A stretch of 64,000 bases of DNA. It comes from Bacillota bacterium. GTDB lineage: Bacteria > Bacillota > Sulfobacillia > Sulfobacillales > Sulfobacillaceae. The notes beneath the pieces are model-generated. The model did no database searches and had not been told where the DNA came from. It saw only the letters and a program-made list of their open reading frames with translations. Positions 47,094 through 54,301 of the stretch are shown here, piece after piece. The stretch covers positions 1-64,000 of the forward strand of contig JAJYHT010000037.1 in assembly GCA_021784595.1 (NCBI GenBank). The letters run 5' to 3'. The translations under genes and the position numbers were made by a program. Positions within the stretch are counted from its first letter, which is position 1, and each line of letters starts with the position of its first letter.

Positions 47094-47130
47094 AACCAGG
47101 GGCTGCACCCTCAAGGTGCGGCCCCTGGTT
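47094..47130 (+). terminator. Intrinsic terminator after the thiolase gene
   Basis: A 15-pair stem: 47094-47102 with 47122-47130 and 47105-47109 with 47115-47119, one C/G mismatch plus a G-T pair between, loop CTCAA, then a T-rich tail TTTATTT. The minus strand arm overlaps the end of the anti-sigma gene, so it probably works for both convergent transcripts. Confidence 0.9.
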
Positions 47131-48629
47131 TATTTAGACGTCGTGGGTGATGAAGGGGCCGCTTCCACGTAGATGTACCACCCAGAACTATAGCCGGCCA
47201 AAATTTGGTTGTTGCCGATAGTCTGTAATGGAGTGGCCGGGGCCGTATCAAGGCTCATAGTCGAGGGCGGTGCAATCACGCCCCATTGGCCGGAGGATTT
47301 CTGCCACTGGTAGAGATATCCGCCTGGAGCGCCGTAGACTAAGTTGCCGCTGGGGGTGGCCGCCAATTGTCCAATTCCGATATTGTTGGCTTGACCCGGA
47401 ACGGGCAGTATCATCCATTGCTGGCGGGTATCGGAATATCGCACGAGCACGGGATCTGTCAAATTAATCAGCGCAGAAATGGCTCCGGTGGGAGACATTA
47501 CCATGCTTGCGGGCGCGGCTCCCAAGGCGGGAAAGTTCGTCACTTCCGTCCAGGACGTGCCATTGTCGCGAGTTCTTAGCACAGGACCAATGCCGTTGCC
47601 GGAAACGGGCACCAAGGCGGCGGCAATCATCTGGGGATCTGCTGGATTGATTGCATAATCTTCCACTTGCCATCGGTTAGTGTTCAAGGTTAGTAAGGAC
47701 GTCCAGTGGCTGCCATTCGTGCTGGTCATTAAAGTGCCGTTAATAATGGCCCAATATTGGTGATGCATGGCGACCAGATTAGAAATGGCCACGGGGCCGA
47801 TGGCCCATGGTGTCCAATGTTTGCCGCGATCTGTGGTAATGTATCCGGTGCTTTGGCCAGAAGGATTTTCTTCCAACAACAGTGCTTGATCCGGATTGGC
47901 CGGCAAGGCTGAAATGGTGTCCGTCTGCGCAACCGTCGAGTTGCCTGGTGCACTAGCCCAATATGCGGTGGATTGGCCCGTCATGACGGTCCAGGTATTG
48001 TTGTGAGTCATGTAAATATTGGACCCCGCCGCGGCAAAGCTATTGATAGGCGTAAAGGTTCCAGTAATCCAATCGCCCTTGACCGGAGACACTTCGGCAT
48101 GGGTAGCGATGTTTTGGCCTGGGCCGGGCAATGACCCCAAAAAAGTGTATACGGGCATGCCTTGATTAAACAAGGTGCCTCCCATGACATGCTGATGATT
48201 GTTGAGTTGAATGGCCACAGAGGTTGCGGTCATCCCGTGAATGGCAAACCTTCCGCTAAGCGACAGGGAATGGCCAGTAGGCACCGCCATGGGATAGGTA
48301 TCATAAATGGGCGACATTCCTTCAACCGACCAATGTGGGCCAGCGTCTAGAGCGGTTAATACGCGACGCACCGACATCGGCATTGAATAAGATGCCAAAT
48401 TGGGATTGCCGGTTGACACTTGTCCGGGATGAACAGGAGAAACCAAGGGCAACGCGACTAAAAACAGACCTGCCGCGACCGCCATTGACCAGCCGGTCTT
48501 TTGCCACCGACGAGTGCGGGAAACCGCCATTTTAGCAGGATGCCAATCCGGATCGAACTTCAAGCCTAGTTCTTGCCCCAATGCTCGGTCAACAGCGGCG
48601 CCAACTCGGCTTTCAAATTCGTCGGTCAC
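47130..48629 (-). CDS. Membrane anti-sigma factor with extracellular beta-propeller
   Basis: A 499-residue protein with a short cytoplasmic N-terminus (about 45 residues), one transmembrane helix (about 46-64), and a large external region with Asp-box style repeats (TTDRGKHWTPW, STNGSHWTS, TRDNGTSWTEV) as in BNR beta-propellers. It is coupled to the ECF sigma gene by a GTGA overlap (GTG 48629, ribosome site GGAAGGAGGG six bases before). Position, topology and size indicate an anti-sigma factor in which the propeller senses an outside signal; sequence similarity to known anti-sigma domains (ZAS) is not evident. Confidence 0.75.
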   Translation of the reverse strand: MTDEFESRVGAAVDRALGQELGLKFDPDWHPAKMAVSRTRRWQKTGWSMAVAAGLFLVALPLVSPVHPGQVSTGNPNLASYSMPMSVRRVLTALDAGPHWSVEGMSPIYDTYPMAVPTGHSLSLSGRFAIHGMTATSVAIQLNNHQHVMGGTLFNQGMPVYTFLGSLPGPGQNIATHAEVSPVKGDWITGTFTPINSFAAAGSNIYMTHNNTWTVMTGQSTAYWASAPGNSTVAQTDTISALPANPDQALLLEENPSGQSTGYITTDRGKHWTPWAIGPVAISNLVAMHHQYWAIINGTLMTSTNGSHWTSLLTLNTNRWQVEDYAINPADPQMIAAALVPVSGNGIGPVLRTRDNGTSWTEVTNFPALGAAPASMVMSPTGAISALINLTDPVLVRYSDTRQQWMILPVPGQANNIGIGQLAATPSGNLVYGAPGGYLYQWQKSSGQWGVIAPPSTMSLDTAPATPLQTIGNNQILAGYSSGWYIYVEAAPSSPTTSK

Positions 48630-49147
48630 ATCAATCCCTCCTTCCATACCGGTTCAAGTTTTGGTTTTAAGTGCTGTCGTGCCCGATATAATCGGGTCTT
48701 TACTACTTGCTCGCTGACTCCCAGAGATTTTGCGGTATCCTTTAGTGAGCGGTCCATGTAATAAAAAAGCAAGATGCATTGTCGCTCAGGCACCGAAAGT
48801 TGCATAACCGCCTCCAAAACGGATTCGTCGTCCATTGCAAGTGTCGAGTCAGCCTGTGCACCTGCTTGCGTTTCCAAGTAGTCGGTCGGATCTTCGGGAT
48901 GCCGTTTGAAATATCGCATTCGGTCCCTACACAAATTGGTCACCGTGTGAAATAACAACGCGGGACTAAGCGTATCCACCCCATGCCGCGAAGCATGCCG
49001 CCACAATCGAATAAACGCCTCTTGCGCGACATCCTCGGCGTCGGGTCTGACGTGTAAGGTGACATAGGCATAACGCAATGCCTTGTCTGCATATTGGGCC
49101 ATAAATTGCGAAAACAATTCCTCATCGCGTCCGTTCGTGTTGAGCAA
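48626..49147 (-). CDS. ECF-type RNA polymerase sigma factor
   Basis: About 173 residues with sigma-70 region 2 (PDAEDVAQEAFIRLWRH) and region 4 (PERQCILLFYYMDRSLKDTA, recognition helix with EQVVKTRLYRARQ); no region 1.1 or 3, hence an ECF sigma. TTG 49147 abuts AAGGAG, giving unusual spacing; a later in-frame TTG (49117) is an alternative. It is controlled by the coupled membrane protein. The promoter 40 bases upstream has the same motif as those of two lipoprotein genes. Confidence 0.88.
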   Translation of the reverse strand: MLNTNGRDEELFSQFMAQYADKALRYAYVTLHVRPDAEDVAQEAFIRLWRHASRHGVDTLSPALLFHTVTNLCRDRMRYFKRHPEDPTDYLETQAGAQADSTLAMDDESVLEAVMQLSVPERQCILLFYYMDRSLKDTAKSLGVSEQVVKTRLYRARQHLKPKLEPVWKEGLM

Positions 49148-49186
49148 CTCCTTCGATCGGCACCCCAGTATTCATTCAATCAGCTT

Positions 49187-49213
49187 AACGACCACAATCT
49201 TTAAAAGGTTACA
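49187..49213 (-). promoter_or_regulatory. Candidate ECF promoter of the sigma/anti-sigma operon
   Basis: Minus strand TGTAAC (49208-49213), 17-base spacer, CGTT (49187-49190). The layout equals ECF promoters such as Bacillus sigma-X/W/V classes (AAC -35 core, CGT -10 core). CGTT lies 40 bases before the sigma start. Autoregulation is inferred. Confidence 0.7.
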
Positions 49214-49269
49214 ATATCGGGTCGCGATTCCGTACGACCCTATAATTATCTCCAATATTACGCCAAAGT

Positions 49270-49296
49270 GGTAACTTCTGCGACCACGGCGGCGTT
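49270..49296 (+). promoter_or_regulatory. Candidate ECF promoter of the divergent lipoprotein gene
   Basis: GGTAAC (49270-49275), 17-base spacer, CGTT (49293-49296), 37 bases before the ATG at 49333. Same GTAAC-N17-CGTT as the divergent sigma promoter, about 55 bases away. Confidence 0.7.
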
Positions 49297-49332
49297 TTGA
49301 AGTATTATAGAAGCCTGGGGGGAGAAAACTCC

Positions 49333-50466
49333 ATGCGAATTCGGGTAGCCAGTCATACCTGGGCGGTTGTTTTGGCTGCTAGCGTACTGGCCGGGTGTGG
49401 CATTCATTCCCAAGCCTCATCAACCAGCGCTCATCAAGCCTCTCAGTCAGCGAAATCGTCTATCACCATTGCCGATGGCCAAGTGTTCAAGTTGCCCGTG
49501 CCCACATCCTTCGATGTCGGTCGACCGGTGAGCGTGGCTGACACGCAACTGGGCATATTGTACATACTGCCTCCGCACTGGCTGTCAGCGCAAAACCCTT
49601 GGCAACTTTGGCTGGCGCCTGCCACGGGAGCCTCAGACATTTCCCGCGACAGCGTCTTGGTGGCTCAGTGGCACTTTGTTCATCAGACGCTAAGTATTGC
49701 CGATGTGACCCAAAATGTGGCCTTGATTGTGGCGTCGCCGACACCGGGCATTGTCTCCAACGCAGCGCTTTGGTCTGTCAACTTGGAAACCGGTTCGGTG
49801 GCCAAATTGCATACATGGAATCCATCGCAGTTGTCCGGTCCGCCTTTTGTCTCAGGTCGGGGTGTGGCAGCATGGTGGAATCCTGGGACGGCGACCGCCA
49901 CCACACTCAATTTAGTGAGTGGGGCTCGACAGACACTGGTAGGAGTGGCCAGTGCCCAGGCTTTAAGTTTTACTAACGGTGGACTGGCCATTAATGGCAC
50001 TCCAGTGGCATTGCCCTTTCTTAAACCATACAATCATACACTGCCGAAAGGATATCAGTGGGCTTATCCTGCAGGGGCTTTGAATCCCATTGTGGCGGTG
50101 CCCAAGTCGTGGATAATCCGATCATTTATTGGTCAAAATAGCATTGGCATCACGGCCAGTAATCCGAATCAACCATCCCAGCATATGGTGGCTAGCCTGG
50201 ACGCGTGCGTTGCTTGTTTCAGTCCGGCGAATAATACCGGCGTGAGTGGACCGGATAGTCCCTTGTTGGGCGTGCCGGTGGGCACCAAGTTTGTCTGGTT
50301 GTCGGACCATGCCGTGGCCTATACGTTGCCGGGCAGCGCCAATGCCACGGAATACAAACTGCAGGTTACAGAACCAAACGGTGGCGTGGTGGATGCATCA
50401 GTAACTTTGCCTGCTTCTTTAAAAAGGGAAGCCACCACAATTTTAAATTCATTGTGGTGGCCATGA
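49333..50466 (+). CDS. Secreted lipoprotein of unknown function
   Basis: A 377-residue lipoprotein: basic start, hydrophobic core and lipobox LAGC at residues 21-24 (VLAGCG), then a Ser/Ala/Gln-rich linker. The mature part has repeated W-containing strands (LWLAPATGAS, LWSVNLETGSV) that could be a beta-propeller, but no known family was recognised. GGGGGGAG precedes the ATG. Divergent from the ECF sigma operon and carries the same promoter motif. The last codons contain a terminator hairpin for the opposing gene. Confidence 0.82.
   Translation: MRIRVASHTWAVVLAASVLAGCGIHSQASSTSAHQASQSAKSSITIADGQVFKLPVPTSFDVGRPVSVADTQLGILYILPPHWLSAQNPWQLWLAPATGASDISRDSVLVAQWHFVHQTLSIADVTQNVALIVASPTPGIVSNAALWSVNLETGSVAKLHTWNPSQLSGPPFVSGRGVAAWWNPGTATATTLNLVSGARQTLVGVASAQALSFTNGGLAINGTPVALPFLKPYNHTLPKGYQWAYPAGALNPIVAVPKSWIIRSFIGQNSIGITASNPNQPSQHMVASLDACVACFSPANNTGVSGPDSPLLGVPVGTKFVWLSDHAVAYTLPGSANATEYKLQVTEPNGGVVDASVTLPASLKREATTILNSLWWP
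50431..50461 (-). terminator. Hairpin at the convergent lipoprotein / 3D-domain gene junction
   Basis: A perfect 11-bp stem (50431-50441 with 50451-50461; GCCACCACAAT / ATTGTGGTGGC), loop of nine. On the minus strand a T-rich stretch CCCTTTTTAAAG follows, so it probably terminates the minus strand 3D-domain transcript while lying in the lipoprotein coding region. Position overlaps the last Leu-Trp-Trp-Pro codons. Confidence 0.7.
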
Positions 50467-50470
50467 AGTG

Positions 50471-51235
50471 CTATTGGCCTAGAACATAAACGGTAACGGG
50501 TTGAATTCCGAAATTAGACACTACACCTGGGCTGGCATTCATGTAAATGTCGATGCGTTGCCCTTGAATGGCGCCGCCAGTATCCATGGCATGACCGACA
50601 AAGCCTCCAGACGGCAAACTCTGATCCTGGTATCCTTGAACATACACGGTCGACTTTAGAGGAATCACCGACGGGTCTACCGCAATCATGCCGGGTTGCA
50701 ACGGCTGTCCAAAAGCGTCTACTGGGCCATATGGATAGTTGTCCTGCAGACTTGGACCGTAAGCTGTGGCGAGCATGTGATAGGTGGCGATAATCGGTCG
50801 TCCATCTATGGTCGATGGGCTAGTGGTGGCGGCGATGGCGGCTGCGCTGGTCGAACTTGGCACATAAGCCGGAACCAAGCCAAATCCCGAAAGAATGTCC
50901 TGCCAAGTGACGGGATCAGCAACACCGGTTACGGGCAAATGCTGCGCTGCTTGAAAAGCTTCGAGGCCGGATTCAGTTTTGGGCCCAAACACACCATCGA
51001 TGGGACCCACCTGACTATACCCTAAGAGTTCTAGGTCGGCCTGCAGTGTCATCACCCAATGACCTTGGCTACCATAAGCTAATTGTTGTTGCATCGCTGG
51101 ATGCACTGCGGCTAGCGATTGCGTGGTAACTTGCGAGAGACTTGCGGCATAAACTGACGGAGCGGCCGCATTAATGCCTACCGCTGGGCCAACTGCTGCG
51201 AGACCCATTGCTAAACTCCATGTGGCAAAACGCAT
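50471..51235 (-). CDS. Peptidoglycan-binding and 3D-domain secreted protein
   Basis: A 254-residue exported protein: signal peptide (about 1-30), PG_binding_1 domain (QADLELLGYSQVGPIDGVFG), a linker, and a C-terminal 3D domain with the three Asp features (AVDPSVIPLKSTVYV, AMDTGGAIQGQRIDIYM). Related to Rpf/Sps-like wall-lytic enzymes of spore formers. GAGGAGGAG precedes ATG 51235. A c-di-AMP riboswitch precedes the gene, tying it to wall and osmotic homeostasis. Confidence 0.9.
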   Translation of the reverse strand: MRFATWSLAMGLAAVGPAVGINAAAPSVYAASLSQVTTQSLAAVHPAMQQQLAYGSQGHWVMTLQADLELLGYSQVGPIDGVFGPKTESGLEAFQAAQHLPVTGVADPVTWQDILSGFGLVPAYVPSSTSAAAIAATTSPSTIDGRPIIATYHMLATAYGPSLQDNYPYGPVDAFGQPLQPGMIAVDPSVIPLKSTVYVQGYQDQSLPSGGFVGHAMDTGGAIQGQRIDIYMNASPGVVSNFGIQPVTVYVLGQ

Positions 51236-51245
51236 TTTTTCTCCT

Positions 51246-51377
51246 CCTCTCGAGTAACGCCTCCGAGGTTAGCTGGCGGGTTCGGGCACGAGAGATACCC
51301 TACGAACGCAATCTCCATTCGATTCACCCCGTACCTTGGTTTCCCCGGTCGCCAAAAAGATGGCGATTAGGCGCTTT
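51246..51377 (-). promoter_or_regulatory. c-di-AMP riboswitch (ydaO-yuaA class)
   Basis: On the minus strand the leader contains the conserved ydaO blocks in order: CGGGGAAACCAAGG, ACGGGGTGAATCG, TAGGGTATCTCTCGTGCCCG, GCCAGCTAACCTCGGAGGCG, then CTCGAGAGG. This matches the Bacillus ydaO leader, including the CGGGGAA-CC, GGGGUGAAUC, CCCGAA-CCGcCAGCUAACCUCG segments. The 3' edge (CGAGAGG) runs into the ribosome binding site, so translation control is plausible. A TACAAT box upstream at about 51411 may be its promoter. ydaO RNAs bind c-di-AMP and switch wall-hydrolase genes off. Confidence 0.9.
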
Positions 51378-51637
51378 GACGATCCTAAAAGTGAAGTTTA
51401 CCCATGATTGTACAATTTGTCAGACAGCCAAATCGGGCTTCAGTCGTGTTACGCATATCCTTGTCGCCATAAGACGGACAACAAGAGAACCAGACAGGGA
51501 ATTTTGAAGTGATTCCAAACTTACGCACTATGTCCAAAGGTTAGCCAACATGACAATGGATGCAAAAATCGACAAAGTTTGGATTGTCCGGGCTAAAACA
51601 CGATAAAATAGGAGAGTGAAACAGAGGAGCGGTGTGT

Positions 51638-52177
51638 TTGGAAGGGAACGCGTTAATTATTCCGGTTCAATTGCCGGAACCGTTAGAGGCGATACGTCAA
51701 CAATATGATCCAGTTGGGTGTACAATACCTGCGCATATCACGGTCAGCTATCCATTTGCTGGACCAAGCGAACAAGTGCGCATGTCTTTGGAACTTACAC
51801 AGTTAGCGAGTCAGTTTGACCCGTTTGTGGCGAAGTTCCACCAGCTAAGTCAGTTTGACCAAGGCGAGCAAGCCATAGTCATCTTACGCTTGCGGCATTC
51901 CCGCCATTTAATGCATCTGTTTGATGAGGTGTGGACGCGGTTTGCCCAATACCCGCCATACCAAGGGCAACACCGAGCCATTATTCCACACATAACTATT
52001 GCCCGATTGTCAGCATCCTCGATGGATATGTTCGGACAAGTAAGCCAAATGGTGAATGCTTATCAGTCGCAACTTAGCTGGCGGGTCAACCACTTGATGT
52101 GGGTGATAAGCGGAGACGAACTACAGGTGAACCCACGTCAGTTTATTTTTCCTTTTAAGGGCGTATACATGCCCTAA
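51638..52177 (+). CDS. 2H phosphoesterase (2'-5' RNA ligase-like)
   Basis: About 179 residues with the two HxT motifs of the 2H superfamily: AHITVSYPF near residue 33 and PHITIARL near residue 117. Such proteins cleave or ligate 2'-5' or cyclic nucleotide bonds. Start is TTG 51638 (GGAG eight bases away); GTG 51632 is the alternative. The stretch 51378-51637 upstream holds no other gene; a TAAAAT box at 51604-51609 could be its -10. Followed by an orphan nuoF 23 bases later. Confidence 0.82.
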   Translation: MEGNALIIPVQLPEPLEAIRQQYDPVGCTIPAHITVSYPFAGPSEQVRMSLELTQLASQFDPFVAKFHQLSQFDQGEQAIVILRLRHSRHLMHLFDEVWTRFAQYPPYQGQHRAIIPHITIARLSASSMDMFGQVSQMVNAYQSQLSWRVNHLMWVISGDELQVNPRQFIFPFKGVYMP

Positions 52178-52200
52178 ATGCCATTATTAAGGAGTCTGTT

Positions 52201-53370
52201 ATGTCATTTATTATGTCCTCTGAGCCACTTGATAGTCCTGAGTTATATGCCCAATACCACGACCGTGGCGGTTATCATGTGGCCTGGACCCGTGTGAAGC
52301 AAATGTCTCCTGTCGAAGTGCGCCAAACGGTGCTGGCAGCGGGATTGCGTGGGCGTGGCGGTGCAGCATTTCCGACGGCGAAAAAATGGGAGCTGGCTGC
52401 CTCGGTGGACTCACCCACCAGAGTATTGATTGTTAACGGAGCCGAGGGAGAGCCGGGCTCTTTCAAAGACCGGACACTTATGACAGTATCCCCGCATCGA
52501 CTGATTGAAGGGATACTGATTGCATCCCATGCCATTGGAGCAACTGAGATAATCTTTTATATCAATGACCAGTTTGGTGACAGTATTAGGTCGCTGGAGA
52601 CGGCATTGAAGGAGGCCAGCTGCCAAGGGCTTCCGACCGATAGGATACAGTTGCGTCCTGAAACGCATACCTATATTGCCGGCGAAGAAACCGCGCTGAT
52701 TAACGCCCTAATGGGGCGTCCCCCACAGCCATGGCACAAACCTCCTTATCCTACGACCCAAGGCTATTTGGGATTGCCAACCGTGGTGAATAACGTGGAG
52801 ACGCTGGCGGTTTTGCCTTTGATTTTTGAAAAAGGCGTGCCGTGGTTCATAAAGCACCATCCCATGCTGTTTTCGGTCAGTGGTGATGTGAAAAATCCCG
52901 GGGTGTACGAGATGCCATTGGGGACGACTCTTGACCACCTATTGCGCAGTGCTGGGGGTCCATCCCAAGCAGGGATCCAAGCAGTGTTGCCAGGAGGGTT
53001 TTCCATGCCGTGGCTTACCGCCGAACACTTCAACGCAAATCTAGACTATGAAACGATGCGTCATCTCGGCACAGGACTGGGCGCCTCGGTTATTGTCCTG
53101 GGATCAGAACGTTCGCTCTATGACCAGAGTTGTGACATTGCGCAGTTTTTTGCGAGGGAGTCATGCGGCAAGTGTCCTTTGTGTGTTCGTGGCACCCGCA
53201 CCTTGGCAGAACAATTGGTTCTCTTGGGGAGCAATTTGACACCAGGTATGATCGCGGATTTGGTCCAGACGGCGAAAAAATTTCGTCATAAGGGCATTTG
53301 CTCCTACTTGGACACTGCAGCTCACATGGTGGAAAACTATGCTGTGAGCTTGGTAGCGCCCTCGGTCTGA
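52201..53370 (+). CDS. NuoF-like NADH-binding flavoprotein, orphan
   Basis: A 389-residue protein of the NuoF/HoxF family (FMN and NADH site and one 4Fe-4S cluster). Visible: GLRGRGGAAFPTAKKWE, the NGAEGEPGSFKDR glycine-rich segment, GEETALINALMGRPPQPWHK, GLPTVVNNVETL, and the Fe-S site SCGKCPLCVRGT. The usual NADEGEPGT reads NGAEGEPGS. No NuoE or NuoG homologues lie nearby, so it may serve in a separate electron-transfer complex. AAGGAG precedes ATG 52201. Confidence 0.88.
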   Translation: MSFIMSSEPLDSPELYAQYHDRGGYHVAWTRVKQMSPVEVRQTVLAAGLRGRGGAAFPTAKKWELAASVDSPTRVLIVNGAEGEPGSFKDRTLMTVSPHRLIEGILIASHAIGATEIIFYINDQFGDSIRSLETALKEASCQGLPTDRIQLRPETHTYIAGEETALINALMGRPPQPWHKPPYPTTQGYLGLPTVVNNVETLAVLPLIFEKGVPWFIKHHPMLFSVSGDVKNPGVYEMPLGTTLDHLLRSAGGPSQAGIQAVLPGGFSMPWLTAEHFNANLDYETMRHLGTGLGASVIVLGSERSLYDQSCDIAQFFARESCGKCPLCVRGTRTLAEQLVLLGSNLTPGMIADLVQTAKKFRHKGICSYLDTAAHMVENYAVSLVAPSV

Positions 53371-53513
53371 ACCTCAAATTGGGGTTGGAATCTTTTGGTT
53401 TACCGCGCGTTGTGCTATATTTAACAGAGGAAAAGTGTGGGGTGTCGGATACTTGGCGCTCCATGTGCGGTTGCAACAGCGTTGGCAAAGTCTGGTTTGC
53501 GGGGGGATATCCC

Positions 53514-53645
53514 ATGGACATCACGATTCCATTAGTACTGCTGATTTTTTTTGTGGGTTCGTTTTTTAGTGGCTTTATTATTGATAAATCGTATCATCCT
53601 ACCGAGTCAGAGCCCTATGAATTGGAACAAGAACGTCAAGGGTAA
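53514..53645 (+). CDS. Small single-helix membrane protein
   Basis: A 43-residue protein with one hydrophobic helix (residues about 5-23) and an acidic C-terminus. ATG 53514 has GGGGGGAT upstream. It follows nuoF by 143 bases, and a terminator hairpin stands 15 bases after it. Small size makes it less sure; it may be a subunit of the nuoF-linked complex. Confidence 0.5.
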   Translation: MDITIPLVLLIFFVGSFFSGFIIDKSYHPTESEPYELEQERQG

Positions 53646-53660
53646 GCACATAAAGTGAAA

Positions 53661-53690
53661 AACGGCCGCTCTCATCAAAGAGTGGCCGTT
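53661..53690 (-). terminator. Bidirectional-type hairpin
   Basis: A 12-pair stem (53661-53672 with 53679-53690; AACGGCCGCTCT / AGAGTGGCCGTT, one G-T pair), loop CATCAA. The T-run (TTTTTCAC) follows on the minus strand, so efficient termination is expected for transcripts coming from the right; on the plus strand no T-run follows. Confidence 0.75.
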
Positions 53691-54130
53691 GTAATTGTGA
53701 GGGGCTGGGAGGATCTCTCGCGCCTATAGCGCTCGGACTTTGGGGGAGGACGATTTGTCATCCGAGAGATGAAAGACGTACACCCTGTATCCATCATTGA
53801 CCACCAGCGGGTGACTCGTTTGATGGGCAAATTCGTGATCTTCTGGTGGGGCGACCTCTTCTTGCGAGGTGCGGTACGGCGCTTCCATTTCTTTTGTTGC
53901 GTTCTCAATCCTCGTCTTCTGCTCGTCCCCAAAGAGGCTGGCGTGGTCCGAAGTAACGCCACGGACCGCCATCATACTTCTGGAATCCACGGTTTCGACG
54001 CAGGTTCGATGAGCCAGTGTGTTGGCTAATGAAAGGGACAGGAAACTTTGAGGGCGTCCCCGAATCCCGCCTCAACCCCCACGGCGTTGGGTGCGGACAA
54101 GTTCATAATGCTGACTGTCGTATTGGACAA
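53691..54130. other. Remnant region before the IS, no confident gene
   Basis: No gene can be supported. The best open frame runs on the minus strand (53724-53990 and further upstream), rich in charged residues, but it has no ribosome site or known domain. When the IS and one target duplicate are removed, a minus-strand frame of about 70 residues spans the junction to about 56110. This could be the tail of an old, interrupted gene. I see nothing firm beyond that. Confidence 0.4.
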
Positions 54131-54135
54131 GAGCC
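54131..54135. repeat. Target site duplication, left
   Basis: GAGCC flanks the left inverted repeat; the same five bases stand at 56008-56012 right after the right repeat, as a direct duplication made by IS insertion. Confidence 0.85.
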
Positions 54136-54156
54136 TATGAGAGTTTTCATAAAGTC
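54136..54156 (+). repeat. Left terminal inverted repeat of the IS
   Basis: The 21 bases starting TATGAGAGTTTTC match the reverse complement of 55987-56007 without mismatch. Confidence 0.9.
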
Positions 54157-54301
54157 CTTGCCGTGCGGGATTTTAAGACTTGTTGGCGATTCTCCGCATT
54201 CGAAGCACCACTTTTTCGTAAACCATGCCCGAGTCGTGACAAACGACTCAAAATCTGCGACGATGGGTGAGTCAATCATCACCTCCTTGTCGGCTGCCGC
54301 T

